Below, piece by piece: positions 26,341 through 34,434 of a stretch of 64,000 bases of DNA. The notes beneath the pieces were generated by a model, which worked only from the letters and a program-made list of their open reading frames with translations, did no database searches and had not been told where the DNA came from. This stretch comes from Oscillospiraceae bacterium (lineage in GTDB: Bacteria > Bacillota > Clostridia > Oscillospirales > Ruminococcaceae), in NCBI GenBank assembly GCA_021202155.1, contig JAJQDP010000006.1, positions 1 to 64,000 of the forward strand, in the 5' to 3' direction. A program made the position numbers and the translations under genes. How positions within the stretch are numbered: position 1 is the stretch's first letter; every line of letters begins with the position of its first letter.

Positions 26341-27675
26341 ATGACAAAAATTCTTAAAAAGACTCTCTGCCTTGTGCTTGCAGTACTGATGCTTCTTCCG
26401 CTCGTTTCCTGTGGAAGTACAACTGCTGAGGAAGAGGTAACTAAGATTCGCGATGACGAACTTTTCACACCTGATTATTCCGACACGGTTGAGTCAGAAG
26501 TGATTGAGATTACAGCGAGCATCGAATATCAGACCATAATCGGATTCGGAGGAACTAACTTCCCGGTCTGGGTTGGCGACCTCACAGAGGAACAGCGCGA
26601 GACTGTCTTCGGCAACGGCGATGATGAGCTCGGATTTACAATCCTGAGACTTCATATTGACCCGGACAGTGAGAAATGGGCTGACGACCTTGAGACCGCA
26701 AAAGTGGCGCAGGATGCAGGTGCTATCATAATAGCTTCTCCCTGGACTGCTCCCGATGACATGATGGAAACCTATGAAAAAGCAGGTGAGGACAGTCCTC
26801 TTCGTATCAAGCACGACAAATACGCCGAGTATGCTGAGCATCTTAACGATTACGTTACATTCATGGCTGAGAACGGCATTGAGATTTACGCCATCTCCTT
26901 CCAGAATGAGCCCGACCTGTCCAATTCCGGCTGGGTTTCGTGGACAACTGAAGAGATTATGGACTTCATCCTGAACTATTCCGATGTCATTGAGTGCAAG
27001 CTGATGACTCCCGAATCCTTCAATTACGACAAAGAATACTACGATGAGATTCTTAATAACGAGGAAGCTCTTGAGAAGATTGATATATTTGCAACTCACC
27101 TTTATGGCACAAAGGTCTCCAATTTCAGTTACCCGCTCTTTGAGGAGCTTGGCGAAGGCAAGGAGCTCTGGGTCACTGAGATGATATATCCGAATTCTAC
27201 CTCAGTAGCGGACAAGTGGCCTGAAGCTCTCGAAACTGCAGAGCATATCTCAGACGCTCTGACAGAAGGCAATTTCCAGGCGTATGTCTGGTGGTACATC
27301 CGCAGATTCTATGCTGCCATTGACGAGGATGGGGATATAACAAAGCGAGGCTACTGCATCGCGCAGTTCTCCAAGTATGTCCGCCCTGGTTACATAAGAA
27401 TCGATGCTACAGAAGAGCCTGCTGAGGGTGTAAGCGTTTCAGCATTCAAGACGGATGATCAGGTGGTCGTAGTTGTAATCAATAATTCCGAGAACGACTA
27501 TGAACAGCAATTCAGCCTTACTGATTTGGGCTTCGACATCGGTTATATAGAGGCTTATACTACAACCAAGACTCAGAGTCTTGCAAGAACGGGTAATATC
27601 AGCTACAGCGAAAATACTTTCGGATATGTCCTTGATTCCTACAGCATCACCACTTTTGTAATCTCAGAGAGCTAA
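26341..27675 (+). CDS. GH30 xylanase-type lipoprotein, divergent third copy
   Basis: 444 aa. Signal peptide nearly the same as the second copy (LCLVLAVLMLLPLVSC; Cys24). A short linker holds IRDDELFTPDY, which also occurs (as IRDDELYTPNY) before the catalytic domain of the first copy. Acid/base Glu190 in SFQNEPD and nucleophile Glu280 in WVTEMI are kept; the loop reads WWYIRRFYAAIDEDG, so both Arg of the canonical motif are present but the following GP is changed to AA. Several pocket segments differ (GTNFPVWVGDL instead of GMN-PSWNAAGDL), hinting at a shifted substrate range. Last gene of the trio; galE next door has its own promoter. Confidence 0.88.
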   Translation: MTKILKKTLCLVLAVLMLLPLVSCGSTTAEEEVTKIRDDELFTPDYSDTVESEVIEITASIEYQTIIGFGGTNFPVWVGDLTEEQRETVFGNGDDELGFTILRLHIDPDSEKWADDLETAKVAQDAGAIIIASPWTAPDDMMETYEKAGEDSPLRIKHDKYAEYAEHLNDYVTFMAENGIEIYAISFQNEPDLSNSGWVSWTTEEIMDFILNYSDVIECKLMTPESFNYDKEYYDEILNNEEALEKIDIFATHLYGTKVSNFSYPLFEELGEGKELWVTEMIYPNSTSVADKWPEALETAEHISDALTEGNFQAYVWWYIRRFYAAIDEDGDITKRGYCIAQFSKYVRPGYIRIDATEEPAEGVSVSAFKTDDQVVVVVINNSENDYEQQFSLTDLGFDIGYIEAYTTTKTQSLARTGNISYSENTFGYVLDSYSITTFVISES

Positions 27676-27693
27676 AATTTTCTTGAATAATGA

Positions 27694-27722
27694 TTGACCT
27701 TCCGCTCGGAATGTGCTATTAT
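27694..27722 (+). promoter_or_regulatory. promoter of galE
   Basis: TTGACC (27694-27699), 17-bp spacer, TATTAT (27717-27722) with TGC in front (extended -10). It lets galE be expressed independently of the GH30 operon. Confidence 0.78.
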
Positions 27723-27756
27723 ATAAGCATAATTACGAGTAGGGAGGTCATTTTCT

Positions 27757-28785
27757 ATGTCGATTTTAGTTTCAGGAGGAGCCGGATATATTGGCTCACA
27801 TACTGTATTAACTTTGCTTGAAAAGGGCTATGATGTTGTAGTATTTGACAATCTTGCGAATTCAAGCGAGGAATCATTAAAAAGAGTAGAAAAGATAACC
27901 GGCAAGCCGGTAAAATTCTATAAAGCGGATATGCTTGATCGCTCAGCGATGGACAAAATCCTGGATGAAAATCCTGATATTACGGCTCTCATTCACTTTG
28001 CAGGGCTTAAGGCTGTTGGCGAGTCGGTAGAGAAGCCGCTTGAGTACTATAAAAACAATATTGGTGGAACATTAACACTTCTTGAGTCGATGAAGGCTCA
28101 CGGCGTCAAGAATATCATATTCAGCTCTTCCGCGACCGTTTACGGTGCGCCCGAAAGAGTCCCGATAACCGAGGATTGCCCGAAGGGAACTTGCACAAAT
28201 CCCTATGGCTGGACAAAGAGCATGATTGAACAGATCCTTACAGACATTCACACAGCCGATAACGAGTGGAACGTGGTTTTGCTGAGATACTTCAACCCGA
28301 TTGGCGCTCATCCGTCAGGTCTTATCGGAGAAGATCCGCAGGGAATTCCGAACAATCTGGTTCCCTATATCGCGCAGGTAGCTGTTGGAAGAAGAGAGCA
28401 TCTCAACGTCTGGGGAAATGACTATAAGACCCATGACGGTACCGGCGTCCGCGACTATATCCACGTCTGCGATCTGGCTGACGGTCACGTAAAAGCTCTT
28501 GAGAAGATTGACGAGTCGAAGAACGGCGGAGTTTACATCTATAATCTCGGAACAGGAATCGGATACTCCGTTCTTGACGTAGTCAAGGCCTATGAGAAGG
28601 CTTGCGGCAAGGAAATTCCTTATGTAATTGGTCCGAGACGTGCCGGCGACCTTGACGAAAACTATTCCGACCCGACTCTTGCCGCAAAAGAGCTCCACTG
28701 GAAGGCTATCTATGGCATTGACGACATGTGCCGTGACTCCTGGAACTGGCAGAGTCATAATCCATATGGTTATAACGGAGGCTGA
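27757..28785 (+). CDS. galE: UDP-glucose 4-epimerase
   Basis: Interconverts UDP-glucose and UDP-galactose using bound NAD. 342 aa, an extended short-chain dehydrogenase: [10 protein letters not shown] dinucleotide-binding motif at residue 7, catalytic Ser in FSSSATVYG (about 123) and the Y-x-x-x-K pair in [10 protein letters not shown] (about 149-153). NAD- and sugar-binding [16 protein letters not shown] and [13 protein letters not shown] are present. Role in galactose use or in galactosyl precursors for wall polymers; no other Leloir gene is nearby. GGGAGG supports the start. Confidence 0.96.
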   Translation: MSILVSGGAGYIGSHTVLTLLEKGYDVVVFDNLANSSEESLKRVEKITGKPVKFYKADMLDRSAMDKILDENPDITALIHFAGLKAVGESVEKPLEYYKNNIGGTLTLLESMKAHGVKNIIFSSSATVYGAPERVPITEDCPKGTCTNPYGWTKSMIEQILTDIHTADNEWNVVLLRYFNPIGAHPSGLIGEDPQGIPNNLVPYIAQVAVGRREHLNVWGNDYKTHDGTGVRDYIHVCDLADGHVKALEKIDESKNGGVYIYNLGTGIGYSVLDVVKAYEKACGKEIPYVIGPRRAGDLDENYSDPTLAAKELHWKAIYGIDDMCRDSWNWQSHNPYGYNGG

Positions 28786-28831
28786 CCTGGCTTTCGCTGT
28801 AATAAATACTTGGATCATTTAGGTGAACATT

Positions 28832-30691
28832 ATGAAGAGAACAAGCACCCTACTGAGAGCAATTGGAATGCTCATCTGTGTGGTACTTCTTGTCACGTCT
28901 TTGAGCGTAACCTCTTTTGCCGCAACCGAATTCAGTTTTACTGTATTTTCGGGCGAGGAGGAGATTGAGGGCTGGTATCCGTCGTTCATAACAAGCTGGA
29001 TTGATTCTGACCTGATGAGCGGATTTATCGATGCCATCAGTCATTCAGGCGCGACAATTGAGGTAACCTACACAGGAACTGCCGACATCTCGCTTCTTTT
29101 ACAGAGCGGAGATTATGGCGGAGGACAGTACCCCTGGGCAAACTATTCAACCCACACAACCAAATCGAGCGGCAATAAGAAGGTAGCGTCATTTTCTGCT
29201 GAAAAGCTGATAAGTGCCTACACCTCGAAAACTCATCCGGAAACCGGAGAAGCACTCAGCCTTGACAATCTGATGAACTTTGGAATAGGCGGAGAAGGGA
29301 ACACCGTCTACTCGGTTGTTGTCAAGTGGACGGTGAGCGGTAGCCCGTCGATAACCTTTGATATTGACACAACCTACCAGACAATAGAAGGCTGGGGAGC
29401 GTCGTATACGTGGTATTCCGATTGGTTTGTCCGCAATATTCATTCGGAAGAGGTTTACGACTGGATTTTTGAGGACTGCGAATTCAATATCTTAAGATTC
29501 AGAGACTTGAATCATGTCGGTGACGAGTATCAGGATGCCTTAGACGGTTACGAGACCTACAAGGCGTTCTACGAAGCGGCAATTGAGCGAGGAATCGACC
29601 CGATTGTAATGGTCACAAGCTGGGGAGAGTATGACAGAGACCTCGATTTCGTCGAATTTGTCAAGGAAGACGACAACGGCTATTCCTACTACACACTCGC
29701 AAAAGATAAGAACGGCGAGTATATGTATGACGAATTGGCGCAGTTCTGTGTCGAATCGGTACAGCTTTTCTTGGATGCTGGAATTCCCGTCGACTACTTC
29801 TCTATCTCCAATGAGACGGAGCTTCAGGGAAAACAGCAGGACGAGCAGGGAAATGCCAGAGACAATGCCGGATTCTACCTTGGAGCAGACGAGGACGAAT
29901 ATCACTGCGCATACTGGAAAGCCCACATAGCAGTTTATGAGGCGTTCCAGGAAGCGTTCGGCGACGACGCACCTGAAATCATGGGCGCAGAGGTCATGGC
30001 GGATACTGCAAGCCTTATGGAGGACTATCTCGACCCTTTGATTGAGGAGGCGTCCGACAGCTTTACAACTATAGCGCACCATCTCTATGGTAGTGTGAAT
30101 ACAAAGCTCAGCTTTGCCGCGGTCAGAGAAGCATTCCCGGACTACACTATCTGGCAGACAGAGTGGTATAATAACGACCTTTTGGGTCATGCTGACACTA
30201 TCATCAACGAGCTCAACTACGAAAATGTCAACGCATATCTTTATTGGAATGGAGTCTGGGTCGAGGATGACGGAAACTGCCTGATTCAGGTCAATGGATG
30301 GAGCTCAAATTCCGATGTTGTTCGGCGCGGAAATCACTATGTGATGATGCACTTCTCAAAGTTTATAAAGGCCGGTTATACTCGTGTCGATACAACTCTC
30401 AACGCGGCTTACTCGAATGCTACTGCGTTTGTATCTCCTGATGGTGACAAGCTTGTATTGGTACTGGTGAACAGCTCAGATAACGACGAAAAGCTCAAGC
30501 TTAAGCTTGGCGATTACAAGATTAAGTCGGGCAAAATCTATCAGTCGCTTATCGATACCGACAACGAGGAGGAAGAGACCGAGCTCAATGAGTATATGCA
30601 GTACCTTGGCTCACTTAAGTACTACAGCATCGAGTCTCCGGCTAACTCCATCACAACTCTTGTCATGAATATTTATCCCGTATCTGAGTAA
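28832..30691 (+). CDS. secreted GH30-like (clan A) glycoside hydrolase with N-terminal beta domain
   Basis: About 619 aa from ATG 28832, chosen because AGGTGA at 28821-28826 fits it; a GTG at 28823 overlaps that site. A cleavable signal peptide ends at SVTSFAA, with no lipobox, so it should be released or wall-associated, unlike the three lipoproteins. Residues about 33-170 form a beta-rich, carbohydrate-binding-like domain (LLLQSGDYGGGQYPW) I cannot assign. The barrel (about 175-510) opens TYQTIEGWGASYTWYSDWF and has acid/base Glu near 328 (SISNETE) and nucleophile Glu near 444 (IWQTEWYN); HFSKFIKAGYTRVD and a beta side-domain follow, as in GH30. It lacks the WWYI-x-R loop, so a different substrate from the trio is likely. 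Confidence 0.8.
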   Translation: MKRTSTLLRAIGMLICVVLLVTSLSVTSFAATEFSFTVFSGEEEIEGWYPSFITSWIDSDLMSGFIDAISHSGATIEVTYTGTADISLLLQSGDYGGGQYPWANYSTHTTKSSGNKKVASFSAEKLISAYTSKTHPETGEALSLDNLMNFGIGGEGNTVYSVVVKWTVSGSPSITFDIDTTYQTIEGWGASYTWYSDWFVRNIHSEEVYDWIFEDCEFNILRFRDLNHVGDEYQDALDGYETYKAFYEAAIERGIDPIVMVTSWGEYDRDLDFVEFVKEDDNGYSYYTLAKDKNGEYMYDELAQFCVESVQLFLDAGIPVDYFSISNETELQGKQQDEQGNARDNAGFYLGADEDEYHCAYWKAHIAVYEAFQEAFGDDAPEIMGAEVMADTASLMEDYLDPLIEEASDSFTTIAHHLYGSVNTKLSFAAVREAFPDYTIWQTEWYNNDLLGHADTIINELNYENVNAYLYWNGVWVEDDGNCLIQVNGWSSNSDVVRRGNHYVMMHFSKFIKAGYTRVDTTLNAAYSNATAFVSPDGDKLVLVLVNSSDNDEKLKLKLGDYKIKSGKIYQSLIDTDNEEEETELNEYMQYLGSLKYYSIESPANSITTLVMNIYPVSE

Positions 30692-30859
30692 GATTAGGGC
30701 GTTTTGTGAGCTATATTGCCGAATTTCAGCGAATAAGTTCACGAAAAAGTTACATTTGGTATGCAATATTTTTGCAATTTTTGCATAACGCCGATTTTGG
30801 AGCTTTTTGCAACAAAAAGATTGTATAAATTGGCAATAGTAAATCTCGCAAGAATAATG

Positions 30860-30865
30860 TATAAT
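30860..30865 (+). promoter_or_regulatory. -10 element upstream of the NPTTG peptide gene
   Basis: TATAAT about 45 bp before the start codon, in an A/T-rich 200-bp gap. No good -35 at 17 bp, so confidence is modest. The rest of the gap 30692-30909 holds nothing else I can name. Confidence 0.45.
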
Positions 30866-30909
30866 ATAACTACTAAGCGGTTTGCTTAACAAAAAGGAGG
30901 TTTTTCTTT

Positions 30910-31149
30910 ATGAAAAAAATTGTTGCACTTCTTCTCTCCCTCGTTATGGTTCTTTCCATGATGTCCGTTGTAGCTTTTGCTGAGGACAGCAATACTGAGA
31001 CCGAAGACGAGACCATCAATGTCGATGACACTGGTGATGCTGAGGAGACTGAGGAGACCACCGATTCCAACCCGACCACAGGTATTGCTCTTTGCGTACT
31101 TCCTATGGTAGTTGCTGCTGCCGGTGTTGTTGCTTCCAAGAAGCACTAA
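30910..31149 (+). CDS. small secreted acidic peptide with NPTTG sorting-like C-terminus
   Basis: 79 aa. A signal peptide (MKKIVALLLSLVMVLSMMS, cleavage after VAFA) is followed by about 30 residues made almost wholly of Glu, Asp, Thr and Asn (no Lys or Arg), then SNPTTG, a hydrophobic stretch (IALCVLPMVVAAAGVVA) and a basic end SKKH. That order of motif, membrane span and positive tail is the layout of sortase substrates, with NPTTG in place of LPxTG. After processing only a very short acidic peptide would remain on the wall. AAAGGAGG ribosome binding site and strong terminator suggest high expression. Function unknown; no sortase gene is in this window. Confidence 0.8.
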   Translation: MKKIVALLLSLVMVLSMMSVVAFAEDSNTETEDETINVDDTGDAEETEETTDSNPTTGIALCVLPMVVAAAGVVASKKH

Positions 31150-31176
31150 TCTTCACTCAAGAAGTTTGTAACGAAG

Positions 31177-31203
31177 ACGCCCCGAATGTCGGGGCGTTTT
31201 CTT
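31177..31203 (+). terminator. terminator of the NPTTG peptide gene
   Basis: ACGCCCCGA (31177-31185) and TCGGGGCGT (31189-31197), perfect 9-bp GC-rich stem, 3-nt loop, then TTTTCTTG. Confidence 0.9.
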
Positions 31204-31251
31204 GTCCTTGAGTTTTTCAGTTTCTGCACTCTCTAAATTGTGTTCTTTGAC

Positions 31252-31280
31252 TTGTATTTTACAAGGGGTTGTGGTATAAT
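31252..31280 (+). promoter_or_regulatory. promoter of the ylbF-like-mutS-mutL-miaA operon
   Basis: TTGTAT (31252-31257), 17-bp spacer, TATAAT (31275-31280) with TGG before it (extended -10). Confidence 0.75.
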
Positions 31281-31351
31281 AGCATAGTGCGATGAGACTA
31301 ATGCACATTGCAAAGTTGAATCTATATAGAATTCAGATACAAGGAGAATTT

Positions 31352-31759
31352 ATGATGGATGTTATAGAACTTACAAGGGAACTCGGCAAAGCCATTCAGG
31401 CAGACGAGAGATATTCAAGCTATGTAAGAGCGCGTGTTGCTAACGATAACGATTCTGAGCTTCAGGAAATGATTGAGCAGTTCAATCGCGGCAGGGCAAG
31501 TCTTAACAGCGAGGTCTCCAAGCCTCAGAGGGACGAGGAGAAGATTGAAGCCCTCAAGACCAGCGTTGGCGAGCTCTATTCCAAGATTATGTCGAATGAG
31601 CATATGACAGCTTATAACGACGCCAAGAGCGAGATGGACAATCTCTTAAGGCAGATAACTACGATAATCAGTATGTCTGCAAACGGGGAAGATCCCGATA
31701 CCTGCGATGCTAACTACAACTGCACTGGAAACTGCGCTTCATGCGGTGGTTGCCACTGA
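31352..31759 (+). CDS. YlbF/YmcA family protein with Cys-rich C-terminal tail
   Basis: About 135 aa from the ATG at 31352, set by AAGGAG at 31341-31346; an ATG at 31292 lies in the promoter leader. Mostly helical YlbF/YmcA fold (VIELTRELGKAIQADERY, FNRGRASLNSEVSKPQRDEE). In B. subtilis the related YlbF, YmcA and YaaT form a complex that affects RNase Y processing and Spo0A phosphorylation and carries Fe-S clusters. Here the C-terminus has five Cys and a His packed in 18 residues (C-x5-C-x3-C-x2-C-x2-CH), suggesting a metal or Fe-S site on one chain. Its place before mutS-mutL matches ymcA in Bacillus. Confidence 0.85.
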   Translation: MMDVIELTRELGKAIQADERYSSYVRARVANDNDSELQEMIEQFNRGRASLNSEVSKPQRDEEKIEALKTSVGELYSKIMSNEHMTAYNDAKSEMDNLLRQITTIISMSANGEDPDTCDANYNCTGNCASCGGCH

Positions 31760-31800
31760 GTGATTCTGAAATAACAAAGTACGAGAAAGGATGAATAAGT

Positions 31801-34410
31801 ATGCCGCTTTTACTCAAGGACGTTGATATAGATTCTCTGTCGAAGGGAATGAGACAGTATGTTGAGATAAAGCTTGAACATATGGACAGCATCCTTTTTT
31901 TCAGGCTTGGAGATTTTTATGAAATGTTCTTTGATGATGCCGTTGTTGCGTCAAAAGAGCTTGAACTCGCTCTTACATCAAAGGACTGTGGTCTTTCTGA
32001 GAGAGCTCCTATGTGCGGAGTTCCACACCATGCCTGCGATTCATATATAAAGAAGCTTATTGACAAGGGCTACAGTGTATGCATTTGCGAACAGCTTGAA
32101 GACCCGGCAACGGCTAAGGGAATAGTCAAGCGTGATGTCATAAGAATAGTAACCCCTGGAACGCTTACTGACAGCAGTATGCTTGACGAAGGCAACAATA
32201 ACTGGCTTGCATCGATATATCTTGAGGCTGGAACTGTTGCTGTGTGCTTTGCGGATATGTCCACGGGAGAAGCGCACCTGTATAAATCTTCTGAAGGCGA
32301 TTTACAGGCTTTTCTTATAAACAAGCTTTCGAGGTATTCTCCGGTTGAGATCCTCTGCCAGGGAAAATTCCCGATGGACAGCGATGTGGCTAAATTTATT
32401 TCTGACAAGCTGAAAGCCGGAATCAAAACACTTGACGAGAGCTCGTTCGATTTTTCAAAGAACCGGCAGACGGTTTTGGATCAGTTCTCAAACGACTCGT
32501 TTTTGAAGCTTGAGCTTTCGGAAAAGGACGCCGAGGCAAAGGCTGTTTCCGCACTGTTTTGCTATATTGCAGATACCCAGAGAGGAATCATTCCGAGATT
32601 TTCTTCTATTGAGCGTCATTCTGACGACCAGGTGATGGCTCTTGGCTATACAGCAAGGACTAATTTGGAACTTACAAAGACAATAAGAAGCGGTGAGAAG
32701 AAGGGTTCACTCCTGTGGGTTTTGGACATGACGAAGACCTCGATGGGCAAAAGAATGCTCAAGTCCTGGATTGAACAGCCTTTGTGCAATCCGACCCGCA
32801 TAATCAGGAGGCTCGATGCAGTCGAATCGCTCTATCGAAATTCCGCACTTTTGCAACGCCTGGAGGACGAGCTCAGCGGCGTTTACGACCTTGAACGCCT
32901 GATGACTAAGGTCATTTACAAGACCGCCACTCCAAGAGATTTAAAGGCACTTGCAAGCACATCTTCAAGACTTCCAGAGATCAAGAATATTTTAAATGAG
33001 CTCGGCTCCGACCTCATCAAGAGCCTGAACAGCGATATTTCCACTCTTGAAGATATAGCAAATCTCATTGACAACGCTATTCCCGACGACCTCCCCGCCA
33101 CATTCAAAAACGGCGGAATGATTAAGGAGGGCTTCAATGACGAGCTTGATAATTTAAGAAAGATCGCCTCTGATGGCAAGGGTGTCATTGAAGAAATAGT
33201 AGCGAAAGAGCGCGAGAAGACCGGAATCAAGAATCTCAAGTCAGGCTATAACCACGTTTACGGTTACTACATGGAGGTTACACGCTCCTTTATCGAACAG
33301 GTTCCCGATTACTTTATAAGAAAGCAGACTCTCGTCAACGCAGAGCGTTACATAACTGAAGAGCTTAAGAATGCCGAGGACATGATTTCAGGTGCATCTG
33401 AGCGCATTTTAGCTCTTGAAAATGAAATATTCAACGAGGTCAGAGAGTATGTTGCAAATAAACTCTCTGAGGTTCAGAAGACAGCCGTTGCTGTTGCCTC
33501 TGTTGATGTTTTGGCTTCGTTTGCGTCAGTTGCTATTAAGAATAATTACACCAAGCCGGAAATTGCGATTGACGGAATTATTGATATAAGAAACGGCAGA
33601 CATCCTGTGGTTGAGCTTATGCTGAGGGATGAGTTATTTGTCCCGAACGACGCTTATCTTGACCTCACCGATAATCGCATGTCGATAATAACCGGTCCGA
33701 ATATGTCAGGAAAATCTACATATATGCGCCAGGTAGCACTTATAACTCTCATGGCGCAGATTGGTTCGTTTGTCCCTGCTGATTACGCAAAGGTTTCCAT
33801 TTGTGACCAGATATTTACTCGTGTCGGAGCTTCCGACGACCTGACAGCCGGTCAGTCGACGTTTATGGTAGAGATGAGCGAGGTTGCCGATATAGTCAGG
33901 AACGCAACGAGGGAGAGCCTTGTAATTCTGGATGAGGTCGGAAGGGGAACCTCGACTTATGATGGATTGAGCATCGCAAAGAGCGTTGCGGAGTATATAG
34001 CGAACCCGAGGAAGGTCGGCTGTAAGACATTGTTTGCTACTCACTATCACGAGCTTATTTCCCTTGAAAACGAGAAGCCAGGAATCAAGAATTACAGCGT
34101 CGCAGTCAAGAAAGGCTCTGACGGAATAAGATTCTTAAGAAAGATTGTTCGCGGAGGCGTTGACGAATCCTACGGAATCGAGGTTGCAAAGCTTGCGGGT
34201 CTTCCTGAGTCTATTCTCAAGCGTTCGAGAGAAATACTGAAAGAGCTTGAGGTCAAACCGGCGGTTCAGGCATTTGCCGAGAGCGACCAGGTGTCGTTTG
34301 AAGGCATAAACGAAAAAGCTGTAATAAATATGCTCAGGAAAACTAATATCGATGAGCTGTCTGACAAAGAGCTCAGAGAGCTGATTTCGGATATAGTGAG
34401 ATATATATGA
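31801..34410 (+). CDS. mutS: DNA mismatch repair protein MutS
   Basis: Mismatch recognition ATPase. 869 aa. Mismatch-binding Phe-x-Glu in FFRLGDFYEMFFDDA (about residue 37-39), connector and clamp regions, then the ATPase: Walker A TGPNMSGKSTYMRQVALI (about 633), Walker B VILDEVGRGTSTYDGLSIA (about 711), and the switch STFMVEMSEVADIV. C-terminal helix-turn-helix dimer region present. 24 bp before mutL in one operon. Confidence 0.98.
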   Translation: MPLLLKDVDIDSLSKGMRQYVEIKLEHMDSILFFRLGDFYEMFFDDAVVASKELELALTSKDCGLSERAPMCGVPHHACDSYIKKLIDKGYSVCICEQLEDPATAKGIVKRDVIRIVTPGTLTDSSMLDEGNNNWLASIYLEAGTVAVCFADMSTGEAHLYKSSEGDLQAFLINKLSRYSPVEILCQGKFPMDSDVAKFISDKLKAGIKTLDESSFDFSKNRQTVLDQFSNDSFLKLELSEKDAEAKAVSALFCYIADTQRGIIPRFSSIERHSDDQVMALGYTARTNLELTKTIRSGEKKGSLLWVLDMTKTSMGKRMLKSWIEQPLCNPTRIIRRLDAVESLYRNSALLQRLEDELSGVYDLERLMTKVIYKTATPRDLKALASTSSRLPEIKNILNELGSDLIKSLNSDISTLEDIANLIDNAIPDDLPATFKNGGMIKEGFNDELDNLRKIASDGKGVIEEIVAKEREKTGIKNLKSGYNHVYGYYMEVTRSFIEQVPDYFIRKQTLVNAERYITEELKNAEDMISGASERILALENEIFNEVREYVANKLSEVQKTAVAVASVDVLASFASVAIKNNYTKPEIAIDGIIDIRNGRHPVVELMLRDELFVPNDAYLDLTDNRMSIITGPNMSGKSTYMRQVALITLMAQIGSFVPADYAKVSICDQIFTRVGASDDLTAGQSTFMVEMSEVADIVRNATRESLVILDEVGRGTSTYDGLSIAKSVAEYIANPRKVGCKTLFATHYHELISLENEKPGIKNYSVAVKKGSDGIRFLRKIVRGGVDESYGIEVAKLAGLPESILKRSREILKELEVKPAVQAFAESDQVSFEGINEKAVINMLRKTNIDELSDKELRELISDIVRYI

Positions 34411-34434
34411 TTACACTACTGTAGGAGCGGTATA

